Part shown: piece after piece, positions 26,792-39,000 of the stretch
Numbering within the stretch: position 1 is the stretch's first letter
How the letters are laid out: every line of letters starts with the position of its first letter
From: Amia ocellicauda
Taxonomy: Eukaryota > Chordata > Actinopteri > Amiiformes > Amiidae
Reading direction: 5' to 3'
DNA: 64,000 nucleotides
Assembly: GCF_036373705.1 (NCBI RefSeq)
Contig: NC_089866.1
Span: 23,042,001 to 23,106,000, forward strand
Notes under the pieces: model-generated
Told to the model about the DNA's origin: nothing
The model's input: only the letters and a program-made list of their open reading frames with translations
The model's database searches: none
Position numbers and translations under genes: made by a program

Positions 26792-29690
26792 TAGCGGCAA
26801 GTGACCGACACACAAGAGCACTACACACTCACTGTGGCCGCTTTAGTGTTCGTCTGCAGTCCTGGACATCAAGAGATACGTAGCATCCATCTTTACGTTG
26901 GTGTAGCATGGTGTCTTCAGACTGTGTTCTCTCCCCCTGTGGACAGATGACTGGTGGCCAGAGAACTCATCACTGTGCGTTTTGTTTCTTCCCCTTTTCT
27001 TTTCACACAGCAGAATGTTTCAAAAGCCATGTACTTCAATCCATGTACTGCAGGACAAAATAAGGGATTTTTGTTTGTTTTTGTAAACGGGGGAAAAAAA
27101 CCCACTAGAATTAGCTTGCCGTCAAATGAGACAGAAGTAGAAAAGGTGGAAGATTTGACGCAAGTTGACGATTTAGTTAGCATCTGTGCAGAATAGAGTA
27201 GGACACAGCTGAGTTTAGGAAAATCCCCAAATCTGTGTACAATGCAAGATGTACATACCCTTGCTTTCCATCAGTTTTGGTTAAACCCAAAGGGGTGTGA
27301 CAAAGCCAGTGTTTAAAGCTAATGTTAGTGATTAAAAGCAGTGTTAACTACAGGCTGCTTCTCTCTCTCTCTCTCTCTAAAAAAAATAAATGTATGTAAC
27401 TTATATTTTATTCTAGAAATACAAAATTAAACATCCCCTGTGCTATAGTACCAGGCAGTTGTATGAAAATCAGATCAGTGGTCCATGAGAATGGTCTGGA
27501 ACAGTATTGCTACCAGGACCCGTTTTAAACATTTGTGCACACAGATTATATTCCAAACCCATCAGTTTTTCTAGGCTGAACAGAGTAGTGTTGCTGGGCA
27601 GCACAAACAACGTGGTTCTCTTTGTTTTTCTAGAAATTTCCCTCCAAAACATAAAGCAATGTCAGTATTCATAAGCTGGCATTTTCTAATGACAGGCTTC
27701 TCCTCACCTCACAGGCCTGTCTACATAATTCAGCTTACAGTTTCCCCCAGTCTTTGGTCTAGTGGAGGAATTTTGGAATCACATGTATATTTGTTATAAT
27801 TTATAGGAGGTACATCTGCATAGTCTGTCATCGTTGTTATCATTATTAATGAAGTCTTAACTATACCTAGTTATTCAAAAAGGGCTTATTCCTACAGTGA
27901 TGAATGCTTGATATTATTTATGGGCAAAAGGGTTAGGCCTAGACTAAATCAAAACTTTAAACACATCTGCCAGTTGCAAGTTTCCAGTGCATTGGTAGGT
28001 GTCCACTGGGTAGAATAGCATGAGTATTGGGTTTTTACTTTGCAACTGAAGGGTATGTTAAAGGTATGATTTTATCTGGGCCTTATATTATGTTTGTATG
28101 CTGCTTTTTTGTTATTGTATTTGTAAAACTCTTCCAAATGTGTGTCTATTATGTATATATGTGTCTTTTACAGGAAGCCCACAGTAGATTGTAGCTTTAT
28201 GTTGCATTATTGTTCAACTCGGAATTGCTATACCTGTGGAAAAGTAGAGCGTTTCTTTGTGTAATGGCTCGGGTACTGCCCATTTGCTTTTTTATTTAGT
28301 CGTTTCTCTAGTTTCTGCTTTGTAACATCATCAAAAAGGGAAAAACTGGTAGCAAAACATATTTCTCCAGATATGTTTACAGTATTTTCACACACACATA
28401 CACACACACACAATATATATATAGTAAACCACTGCACCATTGAGTAAGAGGCTGACATTCCCATAAATATTCTAAACAGCCTACTAGGATTTACACCACT
28501 TCAGCATGGTCAGTATGATGTGCATTAGATTGAATCCTGAATCCAGTTGCTGAATCTTCTAAATGCTTTGGTATTCCAATATTATGTCCATGTCCTTCCT
28601 TGTAAACCCTGCTTTCTTTAACCCTCCTCTGTTAATGGTTAGTCTGTATTGCCAAACTGCATTCTCACAATGTTCTAGAACTCCATATGTTTCTCAACAT
28701 TCAAGTAGATGCAGCTTGGTCTTAGTCCCATACATGAACACATGGATAGTGCACCTCTAATTCACAGCATCACCAGCTGCTATGTAGAGCCTATATATAG
28801 CCTGAGCTTCAGCCATTGTTTCCTACAAAATACCTTGCTTTTGTGGTGAATGCAGACAGTACCTCAAACACTATTCTTGCCAGGATGTAGCCTGACCTTG
28901 GTCGTATATGTTATATTACATGACTCCTGCAGGGCTTCAGTAGCAGTAAAAGCCTTTGACTGAAATATATACTTTAGTAATAATGGGGGTTTAAAACCAG
29001 GTAGGGACAACACTAGGCAAGGCAGGGCAGTAACAAGAAAGACACTTCCAGAAGGTTGAATTTGCGGTTGACAAAACAAACAGACTTGCTTCTGGGTATC
29101 TTTGACATTATAAAGTCTCATCAGAGTGGTTTCCTCTTTTGTATAGTCAACTTGAGACTATTTATCTTTAAACAACTGGAAGCCATTATTATTATTATAT
29201 TACAGAAATGTGGTATTTTTCACATTTTGTGTGGGCTAGATATCTGGGTAAAATACACACTGTAGCCTTACAGGGTGTTAAGAGAGCATTCTATAGGAGG
29301 AAAATGTGAATAAATGTTAACTCGCTATTATCATATAGTTAATACCTTGTTTCGTATTTAAAATAGATTTTCGTTAACATAGTAGTTAATTATTCTTTGT
29401 ACATTATCTGTAAGCTGGTCTTGTTTTATTTATTATGTATTGTGTCTTTGGTAAAGGTATTGCACTATGGTTTTATGACAGCTATAACTCTGTTCACATT
29501 TATCAGCGAGATAAATGTATACATTTTATTTTGTGCCGTCGTAATAAAATGACCTTAAAGTTTTTCACAACTCCAGCTTATGTATTTTTGTTATGCACAT
29601 GGGGGATTTTTTTAATGCTGAGCTTTATTTTTGATGAAATATGATGAAATTACATTTATGTAACAAATAAAGGATTGTACTGTATTAACA
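26792..29690 (+). other. Probable long 3' UTR of GUCD1
   Basis: After the GUCD1 stop there is no coding signal for 2.9 kb. AATAAA signals lie at 29543-29548 and 29666-29671, the latter followed by a T-rich stretch with GTTCT. A (CT)9 run lies at 27361-27378 and a CA-rich run near 28390-28413. A long 3' UTR is usual for this gene in human; the assignment here is inferred from the lack of other genes and the signals. Confidence 0.5.
29666..29671 (+). terminator. Polyadenylation signal, probably GUCD1
   Basis: AATAAA preceded by ACAA and followed within 30 nt by a TG/T-rich region. It is the last plus-strand signal before the convergent UPB1 gene. Confidence 0.45.
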
Positions 29691-30073
29691 CTGTTCTCCC
29701 TGAGTATTTTTGTACGTAAGGATCCACAACAAGTGTAAATAATACTACAGATGCATATCTAAATTCATACATTTCCCCATTTAATGTCAAAACATTTTCT
29801 TCTTTTGAATAATTTTGAATGAAGTTTATCATTAAATAATTTAATGAAATTATTATTTTCCTAAATGGTCCAATGTCATTTCTTGCTTAGTCATAGATAC
29901 CCAACACACACGAGGTTCTAGCCCAACTGCTTTAGATATCTGATGTTTGCAACTGTGCTATTTAATGTGATCAAAGAGAGAGGGGGGTTAAAAGGGGAAA
30001 AACCTCCACTGCAGCCGTCATGTATAACAACAGCAGGATTAAGAGCATCTCTGTCAGCCTTTTCATCTGGCCA

Positions 30074-33000
30074 GTCAGCAGGCGGTGGGCATCAGCAGGC
30101 GCCTGGCCCTCATCACTCTTTGACGATGCTGGGTTTGAAGTCGTGCTGGACAGCCTTGTCGAGCGCCTCTGCGTACATCTCGTATCTGCCTGTCATCTGA
30201 AAAACACACAAATGCCATGGTTACACACAGGAACACAACAGCGGAGAGATCAAACGCGGCTGCACAAGGAAAGCTATCCTGGAACGAGGTCCAGCTGGCT
30301 CAGAAATCCTCAGCAGCCATTCACACAGGTGATAAGGACAAGATCTATGAAACTACATGTAAGAATTGCACAAATGAGAACACAAACCAAAGCACAACCA
30401 AAATCGCAGCAGAACACGTTTATTTATCCCAGATTTATACAGATAAAAAAAACCTGAAACACTTGTGGTGTTTATCTGGTATCCACATGAAAGAAAATGG
30501 TCCTTTCACTATTACAATTTTTCTTATCATTAAATTATATTGGAAGGTGTCTGAGGGAAGGGGAGTTTTGAAATATCTTTACCTTGAAACTCCACTGATC
30601 GCTGACCTGCCTATTCAAGTTCAGATCCAGCTCGGTCACCAGCAGCCCGTCTCGAGTGCGGGACAGACCCGGCGTCCGACTGCCATTGGGGGCAGCTACA
30701 TAGCTCGAGCCATAGAAATAGCCAAAATCACAGTGTGCTGAAAAGGACAGATCTGAATAAAAGGACTGACAAGCACAAATAAAACATGACAACACTAATA
30801 CTGGAGAGCCCAACCTTTAACTGTTATATTGTAATGATTATTACATTCACTTTAGATCAAGGATTATTATTAGGGATAAAAAGGTGGAGTTATTTACCTT
30901 TCTTTCCATCACCAGAAGTAAACTCATTCTTAAAATGCTCCTTTACAGAAAAATAAAAAGATGTAATAGTTAATGGCTTCCCTGATATTTCTCTCAAACA
31001 CAGAAATAAAACCAACAAAGGCCTAGACCAAATCAAATCCTATACTTGTCCACCAATCCCAAATCGGGAGCAATCACAGTTGATATTATTGTAACATACT
31101 ATTGGTATGTCAATATATATTGCCTACAAGTTTATAATTTGCAGTTAGTAGGGAAGGTCAGAGTTCTGATCTGGGCTGGGCCTAAGAGTGTAACTTGTGT
31201 ATTCATGTTAAAAAGGGGTTTACTGTAGATGGCAGCACTGGACCATAATATCCAGAAGATATAAAACAGCTTTATTCCTTATGATGCATCAGATCGCATT
31301 AAACTCTCAGGCAACATCCTACATAATCACTACTGACATGTCACACCATTCATTTTCATAATCTGATGTCCTTTGCAGGTGCTGTAGTTTTGAATGACTG
31401 TGGAGCATTACTCAATATACAGTACCTATACCTACCTACACCCCCTTGAACTGTTTTCACGTTTGGTTGTAGACTTTCTATAGGCACTATATCAATCTAT
31501 GCTTTGCTTTTTCAGAGCCACTGGCTTTACGTATGATTGGGAGGACTGCAATCTGGGCCTGTTCTTAGCCTTCACAGAAAAAAGTTCACACACATCAAAT
31601 CTGTGTTTCAGAATATGAATATTAGCCTCAGGATCATCCGAATATAAACCAGAATAAAATATAAAAAGGAATTATCATATTACCACTGGGGATTCATATA
31701 CCTACCGTTCCTACTCTGTTGATGGCACAGGTAAAGCAATGGTTGGCAATGGCTGCGTTTCGGGCTTCAATGGACCACATGGGCTCACTGTGAACAAGAC
31801 AGACAAAGCAATGGGGTGCCATCTCCTGTACTGATCATCTTGATTGTAATCAGCAGTGTTTTACCTCAAAGCAGCTCTGAGGTATGTAGCCTTACTTTAC
31901 TACTAATGTTACAGCACAGTTACAGCTTCATCAATCAGTACCTGAGCTCGCCAACAGTGGCAGAGGGGTTGAAGATGATCTCTGCACCGTTCATGCTGTA
32001 CATGAACCAGTTGAGAGGATGATGTCGCCCATAGCAGATATTCACTGCAATCCGTCCAAATTGGGTCTGAAACACTTGGTGTCCTGTGTTTCCTTCCATG
32101 TAATAAGTAGACTGAAGACGAGAATGAAAAGAAAAAGGACATTAAAAGGTGGACAGGTTCAGTAAATTAATTTTGAGCAAGTTTAGGATGTATGGCACAA
32201 TCAAGGAATACTCCAGTGGAAGATATGTTTCTGGTCTTCAAAGCCCACACCGGTTTCTTAAACAACCCCAGCAAATGAGCAGGTTCCATGTGTGGCCAAG
32301 AATTGCTGGGGGAGTTTGCGCACATATTTGTTTCCGTTTCAGTGCTGTGGTACCAACCAAGATCTTTCTCTCGCAGGAGGCTTGCTATGAATGTGACATG
32401 GCATGGTGTCGTTTGCCAACCAAAAGACTTCCTGCTACTAACCTCATTGAAATCCCCAACCCTGGGAATGTGGTTCTTGCGGGTCTTCCCAAGCACAGCC
32501 CCCGAGTTGGACACGACGACAGCAGTGTTCCACAGCGTTCCACCGTGGACCTCATCTCGCTCCAGAATCGGGGACACCACCACCATGTTGTACTTCTTGG
32601 CCAGCTGGCAATGACACAAAACAGATAACTAAGAGAACCAATGTGTATTGTTAGTTAGACATATCTGTAATGCAGGAATGGAAGCTGGATGATTCAAGCT
32701 TTTGTGGAAGTTAAACTGATAGCAGCATGTTTATAATTCCACTTCTTTCATCCAATTCATGCCAGTTGGCTGTATGAATGATTTAATCCAGATATCTAGT
32801 GGTGTGGCTGGGCAAGGAGAACAAAGCTCCCCACCACCCAAACACTTCAAGAGCAGAGGATTATAGCGGATTATGTTCCCTCACCTCCTGGCAGAAGCGG
32901 GTGGTATAGCCCTCCTCAGCAGACTCGGCGAATTCCGTCCACGGCACCTTCTCCCGGGTACAGAAGGCGAAGGGCATCGCTGCACACAAGAGCACAAACA

Positions 33001-34714
33001 ACATGCAGACCAATCCTGCCCATGTATCTCTCTGACCTTGTGTTTTATAAGCATGCTTCCAATTTATATTGATATAACTTACTCCAGGCTTCCTGAAAGC
33101 ACATGATATTGACGCCACACATGGACGCCACCTCGACAATCTCTCCTATCCGCTTGTGGAGGGCAGTGATCTGTGCAGAGGAAACACTGGCTGCATTAGA
33201 TGATACACGATTATTATGGACTCAGCAAACATTGTTGCCTCACATGTTGCTTGCCTGCTTTCTTCAATGCATTCTCTTGAATAATAATACTTAAAAGGTA
33301 TGATTATATTTGAGCTTTAAACAAAAACATGATCATCGCTCAAAAAGAGGGAAAATGATTATCTGAACTTGTTTAGATTGAAAACAGACTGAGAATAAAC
33401 AACAAAAGGCATGTCTTCACAATATAATGAATAGGCTGGAGGGATACCGTCACTCTCATGTAGGAGGGTCACACTTGCTCACCTGGTCTATAACTGGGGC
33501 ATCGGTGGGCAGGACGATGCGGTTTTGAATGAGGCCCACACTGACATTGTGAGGCTGCCTTAACTGCTCCGGCACAGCTTCAAACACATAGCCCTGAAGC
33601 TCAAAGTCCCTTTCTGCTGCGGCTGCAATGGCGCTCTGTGGAAAGTCAATTTTCCTGCAACAGAACGAGAGGAGATACAGCAAGAACTCACACCAGAACC
33701 AAAAGAACAATATGAAGGAGTGTGCATGATGGTTTTATAAGAGTTTGAGTGTTATTTAAAATATAAAAGCATTAATTTACAGTCCTATGAGGAGGGAGGG
33801 AGAAGGGGGGCACTGAGCTCTCTGCTGTCACAGTAGCAGCGATGAGAGGAATTCAACTTTACAAAAGTCCTTTTCCACTTTATAGGAAGACAATTATTTC
33901 CTAAACAAACTAATCAAAAAGAAAAAAGTGATTTGCATACATACATAGCCATTGATATTTCAGTAAGAAAGACAACCAGTCTTTTATTAATGCCTAACAA
34001 TAAATATGGTAATTGGTAGTAGCAGAGGGAGTCTTTATAATGAAAATGCAAAAGATTTGTTCAGAAGAACAGACCATCAAATAATTTAATTGCCCTTTCC
34101 CAATGAGTAAAAAAGGCACTATAGAAAAGGGTTTCCAATGAATTGCAAACCACTGCGGTACAGTAATGAGTGACGTCACATGAGAGGACACTAGGTCAAG
34201 GTCCACGTCAATGATTGACATGCATCTATAATTATGACCTGATAAGAAAATCCAAACATTTTCTGTCATTTGCCAAGTTTAAAGCCAGCGCTGTATCAAT
34301 GTGGGGGCGTTTAAAAATAATAACGTGCTGATATTTTTAGACCATTTACAAAATCACTATAAACAGATATGATTGTACACTTCTAATCACTCAATTAACT
34401 CTTGTGTCTTACTAAAGTTGTGTCAGTGTCATATAATCAGGTTTGAAGGCAACACACCCGATTTCTATAAACATGTCCCTGAAATCTACCCTTTGCAGAG
34501 AGAGTGTTAGAGCACATTTGGTGTTTGGATCACTGCAAACTACTCGTAGCTGCGTAAACGGAGTAACCCGACACATGCGCATGTTAAAGTCACCGTTTTC
34601 TTCCTCTTACTTGAGGTCTTTGCCGAAGAGGATCCGCTTGACTTCCTTCAGCTCCTCGGGGGGGATGTGCTGGTCCAGGCTCTTCTCCAGCGATTCAAAA
34701 TGGGACGCAGACAT
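30074..34714 (-). CDS. UPB1: Beta-ureidopropionase (N-carbamoyl-beta-alanine amidohydrolase)
   Basis: Cytosolic nitrilase-superfamily enzyme, the last step of pyrimidine catabolism: N-carbamoyl-beta-alanine (or -beta-aminoisobutyrate) to beta-alanine, CO2 and NH3. Ten exons: 34714-34611, 33654-33483, 33170-33083, 32979-32885, 32604-32443, 32111-31942, 31787-31706, 30940-30898, 30737-30583, 30196-30074. The catalytic Glu-Lys-Cys triad is present at the human positions: E119 (CFQEAW), K196 ([10 protein letters not shown]), C233 (NICYGRHHP). [12 protein letters not shown] and [12 protein letters not shown] are also intact. Odd point: near the end, GTC is followed by four A's, so the expected SIVKE-stop becomes SIVKR plus about 12 further residues, giving 397 instead of the 384 of human. 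A sequencing error is possible. Confidence 0.96.
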
Positions 34715-34840
34715 GTTGAGCGCAATATTTATGAAAGTGCTAAATAAGTGTCTCTCCCGACGCTGGCCGCTCTCCACACTGCGCCTGCAGGCAGCGACCC
34801 TTTACCTCCCCTCTTGCCATTGGCTGAACACAAGACTGGA
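34715..34840 (-). promoter_or_regulatory. UPB1 5' UTR and proximal promoter
   Basis: Directly upstream of the UPB1 ATG the sequence becomes GC-richer and has a CCAAT box on the minus strand (GCCAATGGC, 34824-34816), about 105 bp from the start codon. No TATA box is obvious. The start site position is not determined. Confidence 0.45.
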
Positions 34841-35269
34841 TTTGACCCTTCATTCGGTGGGTTTTTGGTGCGTTAAAAGACATATTTGTAAGGGGTAAAG
34901 TCACAATTTAGTTGTTTTCGTATTGCATATACGTTATATTTATTATCTTCTTGCTGCTGACGTGTTGCCCTTTCTCCCCTTTATTTCAGAGGCTTAACCT
35001 AGAAAGGTGTGTATAGTTGTGAGTACTACACATTCCTTCCTGAATTGTTATAGTTAACACTTTTGAAACATGTTAGGGAAAGGGGTGATTTCTTCCTTTC
35101 ACTCTTACTGCATAAAACATAGTGTGTTGATTCTGTACAGCTGCTTATTATCAGTATTATATAACTTATTTTATTTTGCATACCAAGTCATGGTTTGTTT
35201 TGTGTTTTAAATAATGTACAGCTTACAAAGACAGCTGTAGATTTGGGCATTTAATAACTCTGTACATTG

Positions 35270-35272
<3 letters not shown>

Positions 35273-35336
<64 letters not shown>
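35273..35336. repeat. (AT)n microsatellite
   Basis: About 32 uninterrupted AT units directly abutting a Tc1-type terminal sequence at 35338. Confidence 0.95.
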
Positions 35337-35337
<1 letters not shown>

Positions 35338-35340
<3 letters not shown>

Positions 35341-35398
35341 CTCTGGAAAAAATGAGACCACTCCAAGTTCAGAAATCAATGTTAAGTGGTCTCTTATA
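35338..35398. mobile_element. Solo Tc1-like terminal repeat
   Basis: CAGCTCTGGAAAAAATGAGA at 35338 is the end signature of a fish Tc1-like family, preceded by TA. Within it GAGACCACT and AGTGGTCTC form an inverted pair around the core. No transposase or matching opposite end is visible nearby, so it is a truncated copy or a very short non-autonomous derivative. Confidence 0.6.
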
Positions 35399-36035
35399 AT
35401 ATACAATTTGTTCCTAATACTGTTTACAAAACATATAATTATTGCCACTAAGTGAAATTTATGGATACATCTTCTCTTGTGCATGTTGCAATGTGTATAA
35501 GACCACCATCGACTAATACACTGAACAGAATAGGTCACCAGCAGTTTATCTGACAAAGTTAACAGACTGAGATCTGATTGTGTGATTGTTTTAAAAATGA
35601 TTAAAACAAATCATAATAATGTTAGAAACAGACATGTACAATAATACGATTTTTAAAAAAGATCAGCCTTTATCAAACATTCAGCACCAATGACTTGTCC
35701 ACAAGATTAGATTCATGCTTTACTGTACAATTTTACATTATTATTATGTATTCAAATGTGCACAAAAATGCATACCATACAGGAACAAGACCAAGCACCA
35801 CAGCAGTTTCAAAACAACTATATCAAGTTTGAGAACAGCAGCTATTTCATTGTTAAACCATTAAAATGGATGCACATAGGCAGAAATTGGAGAACAGGGC
35901 ATTGCATATTGTTCAAGGGGGTCTCAAATGACAAAAGATCAAAAGCTCTCGATCTTCAGTTATTTCACTGAGATCTGAGAGAACTGAGGTTCTCCATTGG
36001 GGCTAGTCTCTTAATAAAGGATGTCAAGCCAGTCA

Positions 36036-39000
36036 TTATTTCGGCCTCTTCGAGTCGATAATCCTCAGGCAGCGGTTGTATAGTTTCACGGGAATGGCTT
36101 TGCTCTTGGCCTGTCTGGCGTTCTGACGCTTTACTTTAAAGGTCCCTCCTGCTTGGTCACCCCTCCCCCGCAGTGCTCGTTCCAGGTGTGTTGCCCGCGA
36201 AAGCACAGCCAGACACCTGCAAGTCAGACAAGTTCACATTGTATAGCATCCCACACCTGTGCTGTTAACCCTCCCATCACTTTTGAAGCTGTGCACTTAA
36301 TTACACACAGTATACAACTCTTTACATTAATAAAGAACCCCAGTTGGGCTTCCCTGTTTTTTATATTAAGGTTTAGAAGACACAATTAACATAATGCATC
36401 CATATAATTAAATATGAAAAGCTATTCCTGTGAAAAAATGATTTACAAAAACAGGGAATGATTTATGAGAACACTTTAGCTGAACAGGATAATTTTTCCC
36501 AAACTGTGGGATCAACTCACCCTTTGTTTTCATTGCATTTTTCCATCTCTGGTACTTGAAAACAGGACATGGAAATATAGTTAAACAGCAGAGACTGCAC
36601 GTCGTTCCACTGCCTCAACCTGCGTAATTGTTTGGCCATCCTGAAACAACACCACATTTTTTTAAATAAAAAATGCTTTAAGCAAAACAGGCATTCTGGG
36701 TAATTCATAATTAATAAATATTAAAAAATAAATTAAACATGCATCCCCATTTAAGCTGACCTGTGACGATTTCAAAATGTTGCATGTAGGTAACATGAAT
36801 GCATTTTTGTAGCATGGTGACCAAAACCAATGTAGTCTTGCCTTGACATTACATCGTGTTTTGGCAATATCCCTTGAAGTGAGTATGGCCCTTTTTGGAA
36901 TTTGTTCAAGCATGCTTTTGGCATTCCTGATTGCTTCCCCGCAGTGTCTAGATGAGGATATCCATTACTCAACATCAGCACATTTATCCTCAGGCATTTT
37001 AGGTCAGTTCAAATTCAGGATCTCTTGTGTTGTTATTTCAAATGTATGCAGCACGCTTGCATAATACTTCATATTTGTTTACACTGATATTGGCCCAGTC
37101 CTCACACATGCACCAGTCACTCTACATTGAGGACAGGAGTGATTTAATGGCATTACCTGCGAGTGCAGTCACAGTGATACAGTGTCTTGGTCTCGGGATT
37201 CTGCAGTCCGAATCTCACCTCCTGGGGGGCAATTTTGAGCGGGCATTGATCGAGATGCTTGTAGCAGCTGCAGCTCTGCCATTTATCTGCAGAGCAATAA
37301 AAAAATAAAAAATGATTAGATTATGAGGCACTTCTGGGGAAACAAGGAAATACACTTCCCCCGTGAAGCTCTGGATGCCCAATAACAGGAAATGTTCAAT
37401 CAACAAGTTACTAGAAACCATCTGAGCAAGATAAACCACATGGCGTCTTTTACGTAGGACCCTTTAATACACATATATACCAAGAGATCAAAAAAGATCC
37501 AGAAGATGACGTCATAAAAGATGGGAAGATTAAATAAACTTTGCAGGTGTGACATGGAAAAGAGAAGCTGGGGAGGCCTTCATCCAGCAGTGGATTGATA
37601 TGGACTGATGGAGATGGTGATGAATTTGCAACTTGAGGATATGCATGGAAAGTGATCAATTTGTATATATTATTGTATTATTGTCAGATACTTTATATGT
37701 AAGACTATACAATTAAGCAGTACAGAAAAGTAACTCCTGCATGCTGTCTTACGTTTCTGAGCAGCTGCAGCTGCAGAAATGAATGGTTCATTGGTGAAAG
37801 ACTTTCTTTTTCTGTGGCCTGTAGGAAAATTCTTCTCTTTGACAGATGAAATAGTTTATTAACGTAGCCTGATCTGACCTGAGGCAAAATTTCAAGTTCT
37901 TGCCCAGAAAGTCAAGTGTGTAACTATGGAAATTCAAACAAATAACACAAACCTGCTTGTCCAAATAAAACAAAAAACTGCTTTTTTGTTTCCAATCATT
38001 TTACTTTTTGAATATGGTAAAATGTCTATTTGAAACTAATGTCATAGGGTTCTTAAGAGTCTGAATTGTAGTAAGTCTGCAGGTCTGTAAAGAACCTAGT
38101 AAACTGAACTGTAACAATTTATCTATTATCTTCTATTGCTCTGTGGAAGCAGTGTAACATTCCTGAAGACTAGAAATCCAAGCAGATCTGGACAGGATTC
38201 AAAAGTGAGCAGACACATAGCAGGACATAACCCTGGACATAGAGTTGGAAGATGTACAGCAGATGGAAATGTAGTTCTCATAATCCGTGATGTATTTGTG
38301 CCTGAGAATAGGTTGTTCTTGAGCATTTCATTCAGCATAATAGTGTCGTAACCGGTTAGAACGTTTAACTCCAACAACAGAAGACACAATCGGATGTGAT
38401 GATGGATTGAATGCATAGATCAGCTGATGCAGGTGTGTAAGGGGAGGTATTGAGGTTTTAAAACCTTGTGCCTGAGCAGACACAGTTTTCATCAATGACA
38501 GGCAGAGAACAGTTTCTCCTCACCCTGCCCTCCCATCTACTTACGTCTCTCTTTGGAATCTTGCATAGGCGCAGGCCGGTTGAGGGCACTTCCTCCGTTG
38601 GTTGGAGGAGTCCAGGGGTTGATCATAGGCAGTGCGTTCTCAAAGCCATGACTCAACAGATCGCTCGTGTTTGAAGGTGCGTCTCCTCTGCCTGTGACTC
38701 CAGGGAACACTGGGCCCGGTGAAGTTCTGGTGGCACCCCCTTCTCTCCTACAAACGGAGGAAGGCTGTCCCAGGCAATTGTTTTTTCTCCCCTTGTCTCC
38801 CCTTCCTTTGCTAGGAGACGAACTGGAATCTCCCCTCCCTCTGTTTTTCTGTCTGTCCCCTTGCCTGTGTTTGCCTGGCTGGCGTCTCCTGCTTGGTTTA
38901 CCAGATGTGACGTCCTGCACAGCTGGTGCTGGAGTGCTTGTGTTCGTTGCGAAGACCCTGTTTTTGGTGGTTGCCTGGATATCAGTGTCATTGTCCTCTG

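Larger units (their letters stand above)
34841..35990. other. UPB1-PLA2G3 intergenic region
   Basis: No gene is recognised. It holds a 64-bp AT microsatellite (35273-35336) and an adjoining Tc1 end fragment. The rest is AT-rich unique-looking sequence leading to the PLA2G3 3' end. Confidence 0.55.

Noticed and set aside
32149-32628. 159-codon plus-strand frame
   Set aside because: Antisense of UPB1 exon 5 running into its intron; the minus strand is the clear coding strand.
34443-34898. 151-codon plus-strand frame over the UPB1 first exon
   Set aside because: Shadow of UPB1 exon 1 and its promoter; no family resemblance.
35267-35556. Frames encoding alternating Tyr/Ile
   Set aside because: Translation of the AT microsatellite.
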